Assembly: GCF_040730185.1 (NCBI RefSeq)
Contig: NZ_CP160402.1
Location: 2,170,001 to 2,234,000, forward strand
Reading direction: 5' to 3'
DNA length: 64,000 nucleotides
Source: Streptomyces sp. Je 1-332
Lineage (GTDB): Bacteria > Actinomycetota > Actinomycetes > Streptomycetales > Streptomycetaceae
Below are positions 1-8,214 of the stretch, one piece after another. The notes under the pieces are model-generated. The model saw only the letters and a program-made list of their open reading frames with translations. It did not search any database and was not told the origin of the DNA. Position 1 is the first letter of the stretch, and each line of letters starts with the position of its first letter. The position numbers and the translations under genes are program-made.

Positions 1-849
1 GACATCCTGACCACCGACGACCAGAAGGTCGTCCTGCCCGACCTGGCCGCCGGCTGTTCGATGGCCGACATGGCCACCGCCGAGCAGGTCGCGGAGTGCT
101 GGGACGTGCTGGCCGAGGCCGGGATATCCGAGCAGGTCGTGCCCGTCTCGTACATGAACTCGTCGGCCGACATCAAGGCCTTCACCGGCAAGCACGGCGG
201 GACGATCTGCACCTCGTCCAACGCCAAGCGGGCCCTGGAGTGGGCCTATGAGCAGGGCGAGAAGGTGCTGTTCCTGCCCGACCAGCACCTGGGGCGCAAC
301 ACCGCGGTCCGCGACATGGGCCTCTCGCTCGACGACTGCGTCCTGTACAACCCGCACAAGCCGAACGGCGGCCTGACGCCTCAGCAGCTGCGGGACGCGA
401 AGATGATCCTGTGGCGCGGGCACTGCTCGGTGCACGGGCGGTTCTCGCTGGAGTCCGTCGAGGACGTGCGTGCGCGGATTCCCGGCGTGAACGTCCTGGT
501 GCACCCCGAGTGCAAGCACGAGGTCGTGGCCGCCGCGGACTACGTGGGCTCCACGGAGCACATCATCCAGACCCTGGAGGCGGCTCCCGCCGGTTCCAAG
601 TGGGCGATCGGGACCGAGCTGAACCTCGTACGCCGCCTGGCGAACCGTTTCGCCGCCGAGGACAAGGAGATCGTCTTCCTCGACAAGACGGTCTGCTTCT
701 GCTCGACCATGAACCGCATCGACCTGCCGCACCTGGTCTGGGCGCTCGAATCCCTGGCCGACGGCAAGCTGGTCAACCAGATCGAGGTCGACCGCGAGAC
801 CGAGCAGTTCGCGAAGCTGGCCCTTGAGCGGATGCTGGCGCTTCCGTAG
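1..849 (+). CDS. nadA: Quinolinate synthase NadA (5' partial)
   Basis: 4Fe-4S enzyme of NAD synthesis that condenses iminoaspartate with dihydroxyacetone phosphate to give quinolinate, in the cytosol. The frame is open from base 1 (DILTTDDQKVVLPDLAAGCS precedes the first internal Met), so the true start lies outside the window. The PDLAAGCSMADM signature is typical. All three cluster cysteines of the family are visible in context: GGTICTSSN, LVHPECKHE and CFCSTMNRI. About 282 residues are present and the family is usually 350-400, so roughly the N-terminal quarter is missing off the edge. A hairpin terminator follows at 885-918. Confidence 0.97.
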   Translation, partial: DILTTDDQKVVLPDLAAGCSMADMATAEQVAECWDVLAEAGISEQVVPVSYMNSSADIKAFTGKHGGTICTSSNAKRALEWAYEQGEKVLFLPDQHLGRNTAVRDMGLSLDDCVLYNPHKPNGGLTPQQLRDAKMILWRGHCSVHGRFSLESVEDVRARIPGVNVLVHPECKHEVVAAADYVGSTEHIIQTLEAAPAGSKWAIGTELNLVRRLANRFAAEDKEIVFLDKTVCFCSTMNRIDLPHLVWALESLADGKLVNQIEVDRETEQFAKLALERMLALP

Positions 850-884
850 GGCTTGCTTCCGTAGGACTGCTGCCCGTCAGTCGC

Positions 885-918
885 GTAAGGGGTGCCCGCC
901 ATTGCGGGTGCCCCTTAC
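885..918. terminator. Bidirectional hairpin between nadA and marR
   Basis: An outer stem GTAAGGGG/CCCCTTAC and an inner stem CCCGC/GCGGG are separated by a TG/TG internal loop, with a CATT loop. The hairpin sits between convergent genes and could end both transcripts. There is no T-tract, which is common for Streptomyces terminators. Confidence 0.7.
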
Positions 919-1241
919 CGCGTTCTACGCTCTTCCTGCCGCGTTCGACGCTCCTTGAGCGCGTCGGCGAACATCTCCGCCCAGGCGTTCTCGATCAGGG
1001 CCATGCCCTGCTCCGCCTTAAGGGTCGGCTTCAGGCGTACCACCCGGCCGTCGTCCGGGTCCTTCTCGCGCTCCAGGTGTCCCGCGTTGACCAGGCCGCG
1101 GACCGTGGCGCTCACATTGCTGGCGTGCAGGCCGAGTTCACGAGCCAGGACGCTCACCGTCACGCCCGGCTCCGCGTGGACGTAGCGCAGCAACTCCAGT
1201 TCCGAGGACGGCAGTCGCCACAGCCCTGCATTTCCACTTCA
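915..1241 (-). pseudogene. MarR-family regulator, 5'-truncated
   Basis: The readable protein starts after an in-frame TGA (complement of 1239-1241) and runs SGNAGLWRLPSSELELLRYV, then VTVSVLARELGLHASNVSATVRGL and the wing DPDDGRVVRL, which is the MarR winged helix. About 105 codons are readable and the family is normally 140-160 residues, so the N-terminal dimerisation helix is missing. No ATG or GTG precedes the conserved core; the only plausible start is TTG at 1193, which would cut into the helix before the HTH. The lost segment lies exactly where the divergent efflux gene begins, so a deletion across the intergenic region is likely. Either a remnant or a short protein of altered function; I favour remnant. 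Confidence 0.65.
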
Positions 1242-1263
1242 CGAATCCGGGGGTCCCTCAGCC

Positions 1264-2484
1264 ATGCCCTTGCTCACCGCCGCGCTCGCGCTGCTCTCGT
1301 TCATAGGCCCGCTCTCGACCGACATGTACCTCCCGGCCTTTCCGCGGATGGCCGACGAACTGCACACCGACGCCTCCGGCGTGCAGCTCACGCTGACCGC
1401 GTTCCTGGTCGGGATGACGCTCGGGCATCTCGTCTTCGGGCCGCTCTCCGACCGGTACGGCAGACGCGCGCCTCTGCTCGCGGGCGCGGCCGTGTGCACC
1501 GCGGGTACCGCTCTGTGTGCCGTGGCGCCGTCACTGGGGTGGCTGGTCGCGCTGCGGTTCGTGACCGGGTTCAGTGGGGCCGCGGGGGTCGTGATCAGCC
1601 GGGCCGTGGTCGCGGACCGGGTCCAGGGGGCCGCGGCGGCACGGCTGTTCGGGGTGCTCATGACGCTGGCCGGGATCGCGCCGATCATCGCCCCGCTGGC
1701 CGGCGGGGCGGTGATCGGGGCCGCGGGGTGGCGTGGCGTGTTCTGGGTGCTCGCCGGGGTTTCGCTGCTCGTGACCCTGGCGGTGGTGGTCGGCGTACCG
1801 GAGAGCCTGCCGAAGGAGCGGCGGCACGAGGGCGGGGTGCGGCAGGTGGTGGCGTCGGCCCGCGATGTCGTGGGCGACCGGGCGTACATGGGCTACACGC
1901 TCGCCTTCACCTTCGGGTTCGGCACGCTGTTCTGCTACATCGCCGGGTCGCCGTTCCTGCTGCAGAACGTGCTGGGCATGGGGGTGGGGGCGTCGTCCGT
2001 CGCGTTCTCGGGCGGGGCCGTGGTCGCGACGCTCTCCAGTGCGGCGGGGGCCCGCCTCGTGGCGCGGGTCTCTCCCGAAGCGCTGTTGCGGGGCGGGCTC
2101 CTCGCGATGCTCGCGGGTACGTCGCTGCTGCTTGCCCTCACTCTGGCGGGGCTGTTGGGGGTGGTGGTGTGCCTGGTGCTTTTGGCTCTGGTGTGCGGTG
2201 GGCTGGGGCTCGTCGTGGCCAACGCGGCGGCGCTGGCTCTTGCGCGGGTTCCTTACGCCTCCGGCGTGGGGTCCGCCTTGCTCGGAACCGCCCAGAGCGC
2301 GCTGGGCGCGGTGGTCGCTCCGCTGGCGGGGCTCGGCGGTGATTCCACCGCGGTGCCGCTGTTCTTGGGGATGACCCTGTGCAGCGGGGCTGCCGTGCTG
2401 GCACCTGCGGTGCTGGTACGCGGACGGGGTGCCCCTCTGGGTGAGGGGCACCCCGTCCTGGGTGAGGCTGGACGCCTCGGGTAA
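1264..2484 (+). CDS. MFS drug exporter, Bcr/CflA subfamily
   Basis: Proton-driven exporter of the DHA1 drug:H+ antiporter group in the cytoplasmic membrane, 406 aa with about 12 hydrophobic segments. GPLSTDMYLPAFP in the first helix is the Bcr/CflA hallmark, and GHLVFGPLSDRYGRR is MFS motif A between helices 2 and 3. The substrate cannot be read from sequence (chloramphenicol, sulfonamides and bicyclomycin are known for the family). The start ATG has a GGGGG run about 10 nt upstream. The divergent marR would be its expected repressor; since that gene is truncated, the exporter may be deregulated. The C-terminus is short and hydrophilic and its DNA contains a perfect hairpin (2426-2453). Confidence 0.9.
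   Translation: MPLLTAALALLSFIGPLSTDMYLPAFPRMADELHTDASGVQLTLTAFLVGMTLGHLVFGPLSDRYGRRAPLLAGAAVCTAGTALCAVAPSLGWLVALRFVTGFSGAAGVVISRAVVADRVQGAAAARLFGVLMTLAGIAPIIAPLAGGAVIGAAGWRGVFWVLAGVSLLVTLAVVVGVPESLPKERRHEGGVRQVVASARDVVGDRAYMGYTLAFTFGFGTLFCYIAGSPFLLQNVLGMGVGASSVAFSGGAVVATLSSAAGARLVARVSPEALLRGGLLAMLAGTSLLLALTLAGLLGVVVCLVLLALVCGGLGLVVANAAALALARVPYASGVGSALLGTAQSALGAVVAPLAGLGGDSTAVPLFLGMTLCSGAAVLAPAVLVRGRGAPLGEGHPVLGEAGRLG
2426..2453 (+). terminator. Perfect 12-bp hairpin inside the 3' end of the MFS gene
   Basis: GGGGTGCCCCTC and GAGGGGCACCCC flank a 4-nt loop. The stop codon is only 31 nt further on, so the hairpin may serve as a terminator that has become part of the reading frame, or the stop has moved downstream of it. 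Confidence 0.5.
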
Positions 2485-2560
2485 CGCTTGCCCTGCGGCT
2501 TCGGTGTTGTGCCCACCCGTTCCGCCCTTGCGGAACGCCTGCCCACAACAAGGGCCGTCC

Positions 2561-5500
2561 TTAGACCTGAGCGGGCTCCGACTCGGCGGAGGGCTGTTCG
2601 GTCGTAATGCCCGCCTTCTTCGCCCTCTTCGTCTCGCGCTTCGTGCGGCGGCGCTCCTTACGGAGTTCCACCATCGCGTACAGCGTCGGGACTAGGAGGA
2701 GGGTCAGGAGCGTCGACGTGATCAGGCCGCCGATGACCACCACCGCGAGCGGCTGGGCGATGAACCCGCCCTCGCCCGTGATGCCGAGGGCCATCGGGAG
2801 CAAGGCGAAGATCGTCGCGAGGGCCGTCATCAGGATGGGGCGGAGGCGGTGGCGGCCGCCCTCGATGACTGCCTCGACCACACCGTGGCCCTGCCTGCGG
2901 TACTGGTTGATCAGGTCGATCAGGACGATCGCGTTCGTCACGACGATGCCGATCAGCATCAGCATGCCGATCATCGCCGGGACGCCCATCGGGGTGTCGG
3001 TGGCGATCAGGAGGCCGATCGCGCCCGTGGCCGCGAACGGGATCGAGACCAGCAGGATCAGCGGCTGGACGAGCGAGCGGAACGTCGCCACGAGCAGCAT
3101 GAAGACGATCGCGATCGCCGCGAGCATCGCCAGGCCCAGCGAGGCGAACGCCTCGTCCTGGTCCTCGGAGACACCGCCGATGGACGCCGTGGCGCCGTCC
3201 GGCAGCTTCAGCGCGTCGAGCTTCTTGGTGAGGTCGGCGCTGACCGCGCCGGTGTTCTCACCGGTCGGCTTCGCGGTGATCGTCGCGGCGCGGGCGCCGT
3301 CGATGCGGGTCATGGAGACCGGGCCGTCGACCAGCTTGACCGCGGCGATCTCACCGAGCTTCACGGAGCCGAGGTTCAGCGCGCGCAGCTGGGCGAGGGT
3401 CTTCGCCGGCTTCGCGGACTTCACCACGACGTCGCGCTCGGTGTCGTCCAGGATCGCCTTGCCGCTCTGGGTGCCGCGGACCGCCTGGGCGACGGCCTGG
3501 CCGAGGGTGGTGTCGTCGAAACCGGCCGCCGCTGCCTTGGCGTTGGCCTTGACCGAGATCCGCGGGATGCTCTGCGACAGGTCGCTCTGGACGTCCGTGA
3601 CGTCGTCGATCTTCGCGACCTCGTCGCGCACCTCGTCGGACGCCTCGCGCAGCACGTCGCCGTCGGCGGCCTTGACGACCACGCTCAGGTCCTGGCTGCC
3701 GAAGCCGTCACCGGCCGCGATGGACGTCTGGCCGATGCCCGACAGCTTGCCGAGCTCCTCCTCGACCTTGTCCTGCGTCTTGTCGTACGAGGACTTGTCC
3801 TTGAGCGTCAGGGTGTAGGAGGCCTGGTTGGTGTCCGTGGAGCCGCCGAAGGCCGCCATGAAACCGGAGGAACCGACGGTGACCTGGTAGTCCTTGATCT
3901 CGTCGAGGCCGTCCAGCATCTTCTCGACCTTCTTGGCCGATGCGTCGGACGCGGCCAGGCTGGTGCCCGGCTTCAACTCCTGCTTGATGGTCAGGACTTC
4001 CTGCTCGCCCTGGTCGAAGAAGTTGGTCTTCAACAGCGGTGCCATGCCGAACGTGCCCACGAGGACCACGATCGCGATGACGAGGCTGGTGAAGCGGCGC
4101 CGGGTCGCGAAGCGGAGCACGGGGACGTAGAAGCGCTGGAGCCTGCTCTTGGCCTCCTTCTCCTCGGCCTTGCGGCGGGCCTCCTCCGGGTCGGCGCCGC
4201 GGACGTCCTTGGGGGGACGCAGGAACCAGTACGAGAGGACCGGCACGACCGTCAGTGAGACGAGCAGGGAGGCCAGGAGCGCCGCCGTGACCGTCAGCGA
4301 GAAGGAGCCGAAGAGCTCGCCCACCATGCCGCCGACCAGGCCGATCGGCAGGAAGACGGCGACGGTCGTCAGGGTCGAGGACGTCACGGCGCCCGCGACC
4401 TCCTTGACGGCCGTGATGATCGCTGCCTCGCGCTCCTCGCCGTATCCGAGGTGGCGCTTGATGTTCTCCAGGACCACGATCGAGTCGTCGACGACTCGGC
4501 CGATGGCGATGGTCAGCGCGCCGAGCGTGAGCATGTTGAGGGAGAGGTCCCGCGTCCACAGCACGATCAGGGCGAGGACGACCGAGAGCGGGATGGAGAC
4601 CGCGGTGACCAGCGTCGAGCGGATCGACGCGAGGAAGACCAGGATGACCAGGACCGCGAAGACCAGGCCGAGTGCGCCCTCGGTGGTGAGGCCGTCGATG
4701 GACTTGGAGACCGCGGGGCCCTGGTCGCTGGCGACCGTCAGGTCGGAACCCGCGCCGAGGTCCTTGCGGAGGTCGGGCAGCTTGTCCTTGACGGCGTCGG
4801 AGATGGCGACGGCGCTGCCGTCCTGGTCCATCGTGACCGCCACGGCGAGGCTGGGCTTGCCGTTGGTGCGGGTGATGGACGTGGCGTCCGACGGCTGCTG
4901 CTTCACCGTGGCGAGGTCGCCGAGGCGCACCGGCTTGGCCGCGCCCGCCGACGAGCCCGGCTTGGCCTCGGGGGTGACCATCAGGTCCTGGATCTGCTTC
5001 AGGGAGGTGAAGCCGCCGCCGACCTGGACGGTACGGTTCTTGCCGTCCTCGTCGAAGGAGCCCGCGGGGAGCGTGGCGCCGCCGGCCTGGAGCGCCTGGC
5101 CGAGCGCGGCCGGGGTCAGGCCCGCCTTCGCCAGCTTCCTGTCGTCGGGGGTGACGTCGACCTGGAGGTCGCGCACGCCGTCGACGGTGACCTGGGCGAC
5201 GCCGTCGATGTCCTCCAGGGCCGGGACGACGGTGGTGTCGAGCCGGTCGGAGAGCGCCTGCTGGTCCTTGTCGGAGGTGACGGAGAGGACCACGGTCGGG
5301 ATGTCGTCGGTGGAGCCCGCGATGACCTGCGGGTCGACGTCGTCGGGGAGCTCGGCCCCGGCGCGGTTCACGGCCTGCTGGACATCGGCGACGAGCTGCT
5401 TGGAGCCGCTGCCGTAGTCGAACTGGGCCATGATCACGGCGTTGCCCTCGCTCGCCGTGGAGGTGATGCCGGTGATGCCGTCGACCGCGTCGATGGAGGA

Positions 5501-5707
5501 CTCGAGCGGTTCGACGACCTGCTTTTCGACCACATCGGGGGACGCGCCCTGATACGGGGCCAGGACGGACACCATCGGGAGTTCGATGGAGGGCAGCAGT
5601 TGCTGCTTGAGCTGAGGGATCGCGATCGCGCCGAAGACGAGCGCGATGATCGATATCAGCCCGACAAGGGCCCGTTGGGCGAGGCTGAACCGGGACAGCC
5701 AGGACAT
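2561..5707 (-). CDS. RND efflux permease, AcrB/HAE1-like
   Basis: Proton-driven RND exporter of 1048 aa, normal size for the family. The layout is classical: N-terminal membrane helix (FSLAQRALVGLISIIALVFG), large extracytoplasmic loop, central helices with a proton-relay segment (AIGRVVDDSIVVLENIKRHL), second large loop, and C-terminal helices containing GIVVTNAIVLIDLINQYRRQGH. No membrane-fusion protein or outer-membrane partner lies nearby, as expected for stand-alone Gram-positive RND pumps such as SwrC. The C-terminus is Lys/Arg rich. It lies downstream of the two-component pair on the same strand, with a 151-bp gap carrying two palindromes, which suggests its own regulated promoter. Substrate unknown. 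Confidence 0.93.
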   Translation of the reverse strand: MSWLSRFSLAQRALVGLISIIALVFGAIAIPQLKQQLLPSIELPMVSVLAPYQGASPDVVEKQVVEPLESSIDAVDGITGITSTASEGNAVIMAQFDYGSGSKQLVADVQQAVNRAGAELPDDVDPQVIAGSTDDIPTVVLSVTSDKDQQALSDRLDTTVVPALEDIDGVAQVTVDGVRDLQVDVTPDDRKLAKAGLTPAALGQALQAGGATLPAGSFDEDGKNRTVQVGGGFTSLKQIQDLMVTPEAKPGSSAGAAKPVRLGDLATVKQQPSDATSITRTNGKPSLAVAVTMDQDGSAVAISDAVKDKLPDLRKDLGAGSDLTVASDQGPAVSKSIDGLTTEGALGLVFAVLVILVFLASIRSTLVTAVSIPLSVVLALIVLWTRDLSLNMLTLGALTIAIGRVVDDSIVVLENIKRHLGYGEEREAAIITAVKEVAGAVTSSTLTTVAVFLPIGLVGGMVGELFGSFSLTVTAALLASLLVSLTVVPVLSYWFLRPPKDVRGADPEEARRKAEEKEAKSRLQRFYVPVLRFATRRRFTSLVIAIVVLVGTFGMAPLLKTNFFDQGEQEVLTIKQELKPGTSLAASDASAKKVEKMLDGLDEIKDYQVTVGSSGFMAAFGGSTDTNQASYTLTLKDKSSYDKTQDKVEEELGKLSGIGQTSIAAGDGFGSQDLSVVVKAADGDVLREASDEVRDEVAKIDDVTDVQSDLSQSIPRISVKANAKAAAAGFDDTTLGQAVAQAVRGTQSGKAILDDTERDVVVKSAKPAKTLAQLRALNLGSVKLGEIAAVKLVDGPVSMTRIDGARAATITAKPTGENTGAVSADLTKKLDALKLPDGATASIGGVSEDQDEAFASLGLAMLAAIAIVFMLLVATFRSLVQPLILLVSIPFAATGAIGLLIATDTPMGVPAMIGMLMLIGIVVTNAIVLIDLINQYRRQGHGVVEAVIEGGRHRLRPILMTALATIFALLPMALGITGEGGFIAQPLAVVVIGGLITSTLLTLLLVPTLYAMVELRKERRRTKRETKRAKKAGITTEQPSAESEPAQV

Positions 5708-5817
5708 GGTGGTCTCTCTCTGTGGCGTACTGCGCAGGAACGGGCACCGGCAGGCCGGTGCCCCCTACACGATCTGCCATGTCCGGGGCAGGATTCGTCA
5801 CTCCGAGGACCCGTTCT

Positions 5818-5843
5818 TATGCGGCGCATACTGCGGGTGCAGT
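5818..5843 (-). promoter_or_regulatory. Two adjacent palindromes upstream of the RND pump gene
   Basis: TATGCGGCGCATA (5818-5830, 6+1+6) and ACTGCGGGTGCAGT (5830-5843, 5+4+5) sit 111-136 bp upstream of the pump start. They look like regulator binding sites; the neighbouring NarL-type response regulator is the obvious candidate, but the palindromes could also bind a TetR-type repressor encoded elsewhere. Confidence 0.45.
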
Positions 5844-5858
5844 ACGTCGCTTCCGCAA

Positions 5859-6539
5859 TCACTCCACCCTTGGACGTACCAGGCCCGATTCGTAGGCAGT
5901 GACGACGAGTTGTGCCCGGTCGCGGGCGCCCAGCTTCGCCATCGCACGGTTCACGTGGGTCTTCACGGTGAGCGGGCTGACTTCCAGGCGCTCGGCGATC
6001 TCGTCGTTCGAGTGCCCGCCCGCGACCTGGACCAGGACCTCCCGCTCGCGGCCGGTGAGCGCGTCAAGACGCTCGCCGCGCGCCCCGCCGTCACCGTCCG
6101 GACTTTCGCCCTGCGCGAGGAACTTGGCGATCAGGCCCTTCGTCGCCACCGGGGAGAGCAGGGCGTCGCCCGCGGCCGCGATCCGGATCGCGCCGAGCAG
6201 TTCGTCCGGCTCCGCGCCCTTGCCGAGGAAGCCGGAGGCACCGGCGCGCAGCGACTGCACCACGTACTCGTCGACCTCGAAGGTCGTCAGCATGACCACG
6301 CGTACGTGGGCCAGGGCTGGGTCGGAGCTGATCAGGCGGGTGGCGGCGAGACCGTCCGTGCCGGGCATGCGGATGTCCATCAGGACGACGTCGGCCGCCC
6401 GCGACCTGGCGAGCTCGACGGCCTCGGCGCCGTCCGACGCCTCGGCGACGACCTCCATGTCGGGCTCGGAGTCGACGAGCACCTTGAACGCGCTGCGCAG
6501 CAAGGCCTGATCGTCGGCGAGCAGCACCCGGATCGTCAC
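5859..6539 (-). CDS. NarL/LuxR-family response regulator
   Basis: Cytosolic DNA-binding response regulator of 226 aa. The receiver domain spans about residues 1-120, with acidic pocket D9/D10 and phospho-acceptor D55 in VVLMDIRMPG. The C-terminal LuxR-type HTH is at about 155-220 (LTGREREVLVQVAGGHSNDEIAERL, then SPLTVKTHVNRAMAKLGARDRAQLV). Its start overlaps the kinase stop by 4 nt (ATGA), so the two are translationally coupled partners. Targets probably include the RND gene just downstream. Confidence 0.95.
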   Translation of the reverse strand: MTIRVLLADDQALLRSAFKVLVDSEPDMEVVAEASDGAEAVELARSRAADVVLMDIRMPGTDGLAATRLISSDPALAHVRVVMLTTFEVDEYVVQSLRAGASGFLGKGAEPDELLGAIRIAAAGDALLSPVATKGLIAKFLAQGESPDGDGGARGERLDALTGREREVLVQVAGGHSNDEIAERLEVSPLTVKTHVNRAMAKLGARDRAQLVVTAYESGLVRPRVE

Positions 6540-7774
6540 GCGGTCCCTCCCTCTGCCGGGGTGACCGGCGTTGGTGTGACGGGCAGGATCGCATGGACGC
6601 GGAAGCCGCCGCCGTAGCGGGGTCCGGCGGTGCAGCGGCCGTTCAGGGCGCTGACGCGCTCGCGCATGCCGAGGAGGCCGTGCCCGCCCCCGTCGCTCCC
6701 GCCGGCCGGTTCCTTCTTCTCGCCCCCGCCGTCGTCCAGGATCGTGACCTCGGCGTTCGGCCCCACGCGGATGACGCTGACCTCGGCCTTGGCGCCCACG
6801 CCCGCGTGCTTCTGCACGTTCGTGAGGGCTTCCTGGATGATGCGGTACGCGGCCAGGTCGACCCCGGCGGGCAGGTCGGCCACGGTGTCGTCGCAGGTCA
6901 CCTCCACGGGGAGGCCCGCGTGACGGAAGGTCTCGACGAGGTCGTCGAGGCGGGCCAGGCCCGGGGCCGGCTCGGTGGGTGCCTCGGGGTCGCCGGTCTG
7001 GCGCAACAGGCCGACGGTGGCGCGCAGTTCGCCCAGCGCGGAGCGGCTGGCGTCGCGTACGTGGGAGAGGGCTTCCTTGGCCTGGTCCGGCCGCTTGTCC
7101 ATGACGTGGGCCGCGACTCCCGCCTGGACGTTGACGAGGGCGATGTGGTGGGCGACCACGTCGTGCAGGTCGCGTGCGATGCGCAGCCGCTCCTCGGCGA
7201 CGCGGCGCCGGGCCTCTTCCTCACGGGTGCGCTCGGCTCGTTCGGCGCGCTCGCGTATGGCGTCCACGAAGGCGCGGCGGCTGCGGACGGCGTCACCGGC
7301 GGCCGCGGCCATGCCGGTCCAGGCGAAGATGCCGAGATTCTCCTGGGCGTACCAGGGCAGCGGTCCGGCCAGCATCGCGACGCCGGTGAGGCCGGTGATG
7401 GTGACGACGCCTACGCGCCAGGTGGTGGGGCGGTTGGTGGTGGCGGCGACGGTGTAGAGGGCGATGACCGCGCTCATCACGACGGCGCCGCGGAACTCTC
7501 CGGTGATGAGGTCGACGACGGAGACGGCGCAGGTCGCCGCGAGGACCACCCAGGGGGCTCGGCGGCGGAAGACCAGGGCGGTGGCGCCGAGCAGCATCAG
7601 GACGAGGCTGAGCGCGCCCGGCGAGCGCGTGCCCCACGTGGGGCCGCCGTCGTGGCCGTACGGCTCCACGAAGGAACCGATGACCATGCACACGAGGACG
7701 GCTGCCGCGAGGGCGGCGTCCACGGCCAGGGGATGTGCCTTGGCCCAGCAGCGGCCTCGCACGAGAGTGGTCAC
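6536..7774 (-). CDS. Sensor histidine kinase (HisKA_3 type)
   Basis: Membrane sensor kinase of 412 aa, partner of the adjacent regulator. The N-terminal ~160 residues hold about four to five hydrophobic segments with only short external loops, so it probably senses within or at the membrane. A charged coiled-coil (about 165-200, AERAERTREEEARRRV) leads to the HisKA_3 dimerisation helix with phospho-acceptor H204 (RDLHDVVAHHIALVNVQAG). The HATPase domain follows (EALTNVQKHAG, then DDGGG and GHGLLGMRERV). The pairing of pspA/pspAA upstream with a NarL-type system and a pump recalls LiaRS-like envelope stress circuits, but no LiaF-type protein is present. Confidence 0.94.
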   Translation of the reverse strand: MTTLVRGRCWAKAHPLAVDAALAAAVLVCMVIGSFVEPYGHDGGPTWGTRSPGALSLVLMLLGATALVFRRRAPWVVLAATCAVSVVDLITGEFRGAVVMSAVIALYTVAATTNRPTTWRVGVVTITGLTGVAMLAGPLPWYAQENLGIFAWTGMAAAAGDAVRSRRAFVDAIRERAERAERTREEEARRRVAEERLRIARDLHDVVAHHIALVNVQAGVAAHVMDKRPDQAKEALSHVRDASRSALGELRATVGLLRQTGDPEAPTEPAPGLARLDDLVETFRHAGLPVEVTCDDTVADLPAGVDLAAYRIIQEALTNVQKHAGVGAKAEVSVIRVGPNAEVTILDDGGGEKKEPAGGSDGGGHGLLGMRERVSALNGRCTAGPRYGGGFRVHAILPVTPTPVTPAEGGTA

Positions 7775-7826
7775 GCCTTGCCCCGCCCTTTGTCATGGCT
7801 GAGCTCCGACTACCTGGACGTCCCGG

Positions 7827-7882
7827 CCCGCCGCTTCGCGCCGGATCTTTCCCGCCCATCCACTCGATTGCCCCGCATCCAG
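7827..7882. repeat. Dispersed intergenic repeat, copy 1
   Basis: A GC-rich hairpin-like head (CCCGCCGCTTCGCGCCGGA) is followed by TCTTTCCCGCCCATCCACTC and then GATTGCCCCGCATCCAG. The same order of blocks recurs at 10718-10772 and 28777-28822. This copy has a slightly degenerate stem. It lies between pspAA and the kinase gene, about 4 nt from the pspAA stop codon, and probably acts as a transcript 3' end. Confidence 0.75.
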
Positions 7883-7885
7883 TGT

Positions 7886-8164
7886 CTAACCAGGGATCAA
7901 GCCGTCGTCGCTCAGCATTTCCCGGACCTCGTCCAAGCTCGCGTCGGGCGCGGGGAGGATCAGCTCCGAGGGTTCGAGCGCGTCGTCCGGCAAGGCCTCG
8001 CCCAGTTCCCGGACCTTGTCCAGCAACGCGCCCAGCGTCCTGCGGAAGCCGGACTCGTCGCCGCTCTCCATCTCGGCGAGCAACTCGTCGTCCAGCTTGT
8101 TCAGTTCGGTGAAGTGGCTGTCGGCCAGCTTCACCTGCCCCTCCCCCATGATCCGTACGATCAT
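7886..8164 (-). CDS. pspAA: PspA-associated protein PspAA
   Basis: Small acidic cytosolic protein of 92 aa. MIVRIMGEGQVKL at the N-terminus, the LNKLDDELLAEMESGDE segment and the C-terminal LPAPDASLDEVREMLSDDGLIPG are characteristic of the PspAA domain that accompanies PspA in actinobacteria and some archaea. It lies 50 bp downstream of pspA on the same strand and is surely cotranscribed. It is thought to modulate PspA at the membrane; its biochemical role is not settled. Confidence 0.9.
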   Translation of the reverse strand: MIVRIMGEGQVKLADSHFTELNKLDDELLAEMESGDESGFRRTLGALLDKVRELGEALPDDALEPSELILPAPDASLDEVREMLSDDGLIPG

Positions 8165-8214
8165 GTCGCCCTCCTCGGACGTGAGCGGTGTGACTGCTGC
8201 GTAGACCTGCCGGA

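Noticed and set aside
1077..2342. Plus-strand frame of 421 codons overlapping the MFS gene
   Set aside because: Arg/Gly-rich shadow of the exporter, which has membrane segments and the DHA1 motifs in another frame.
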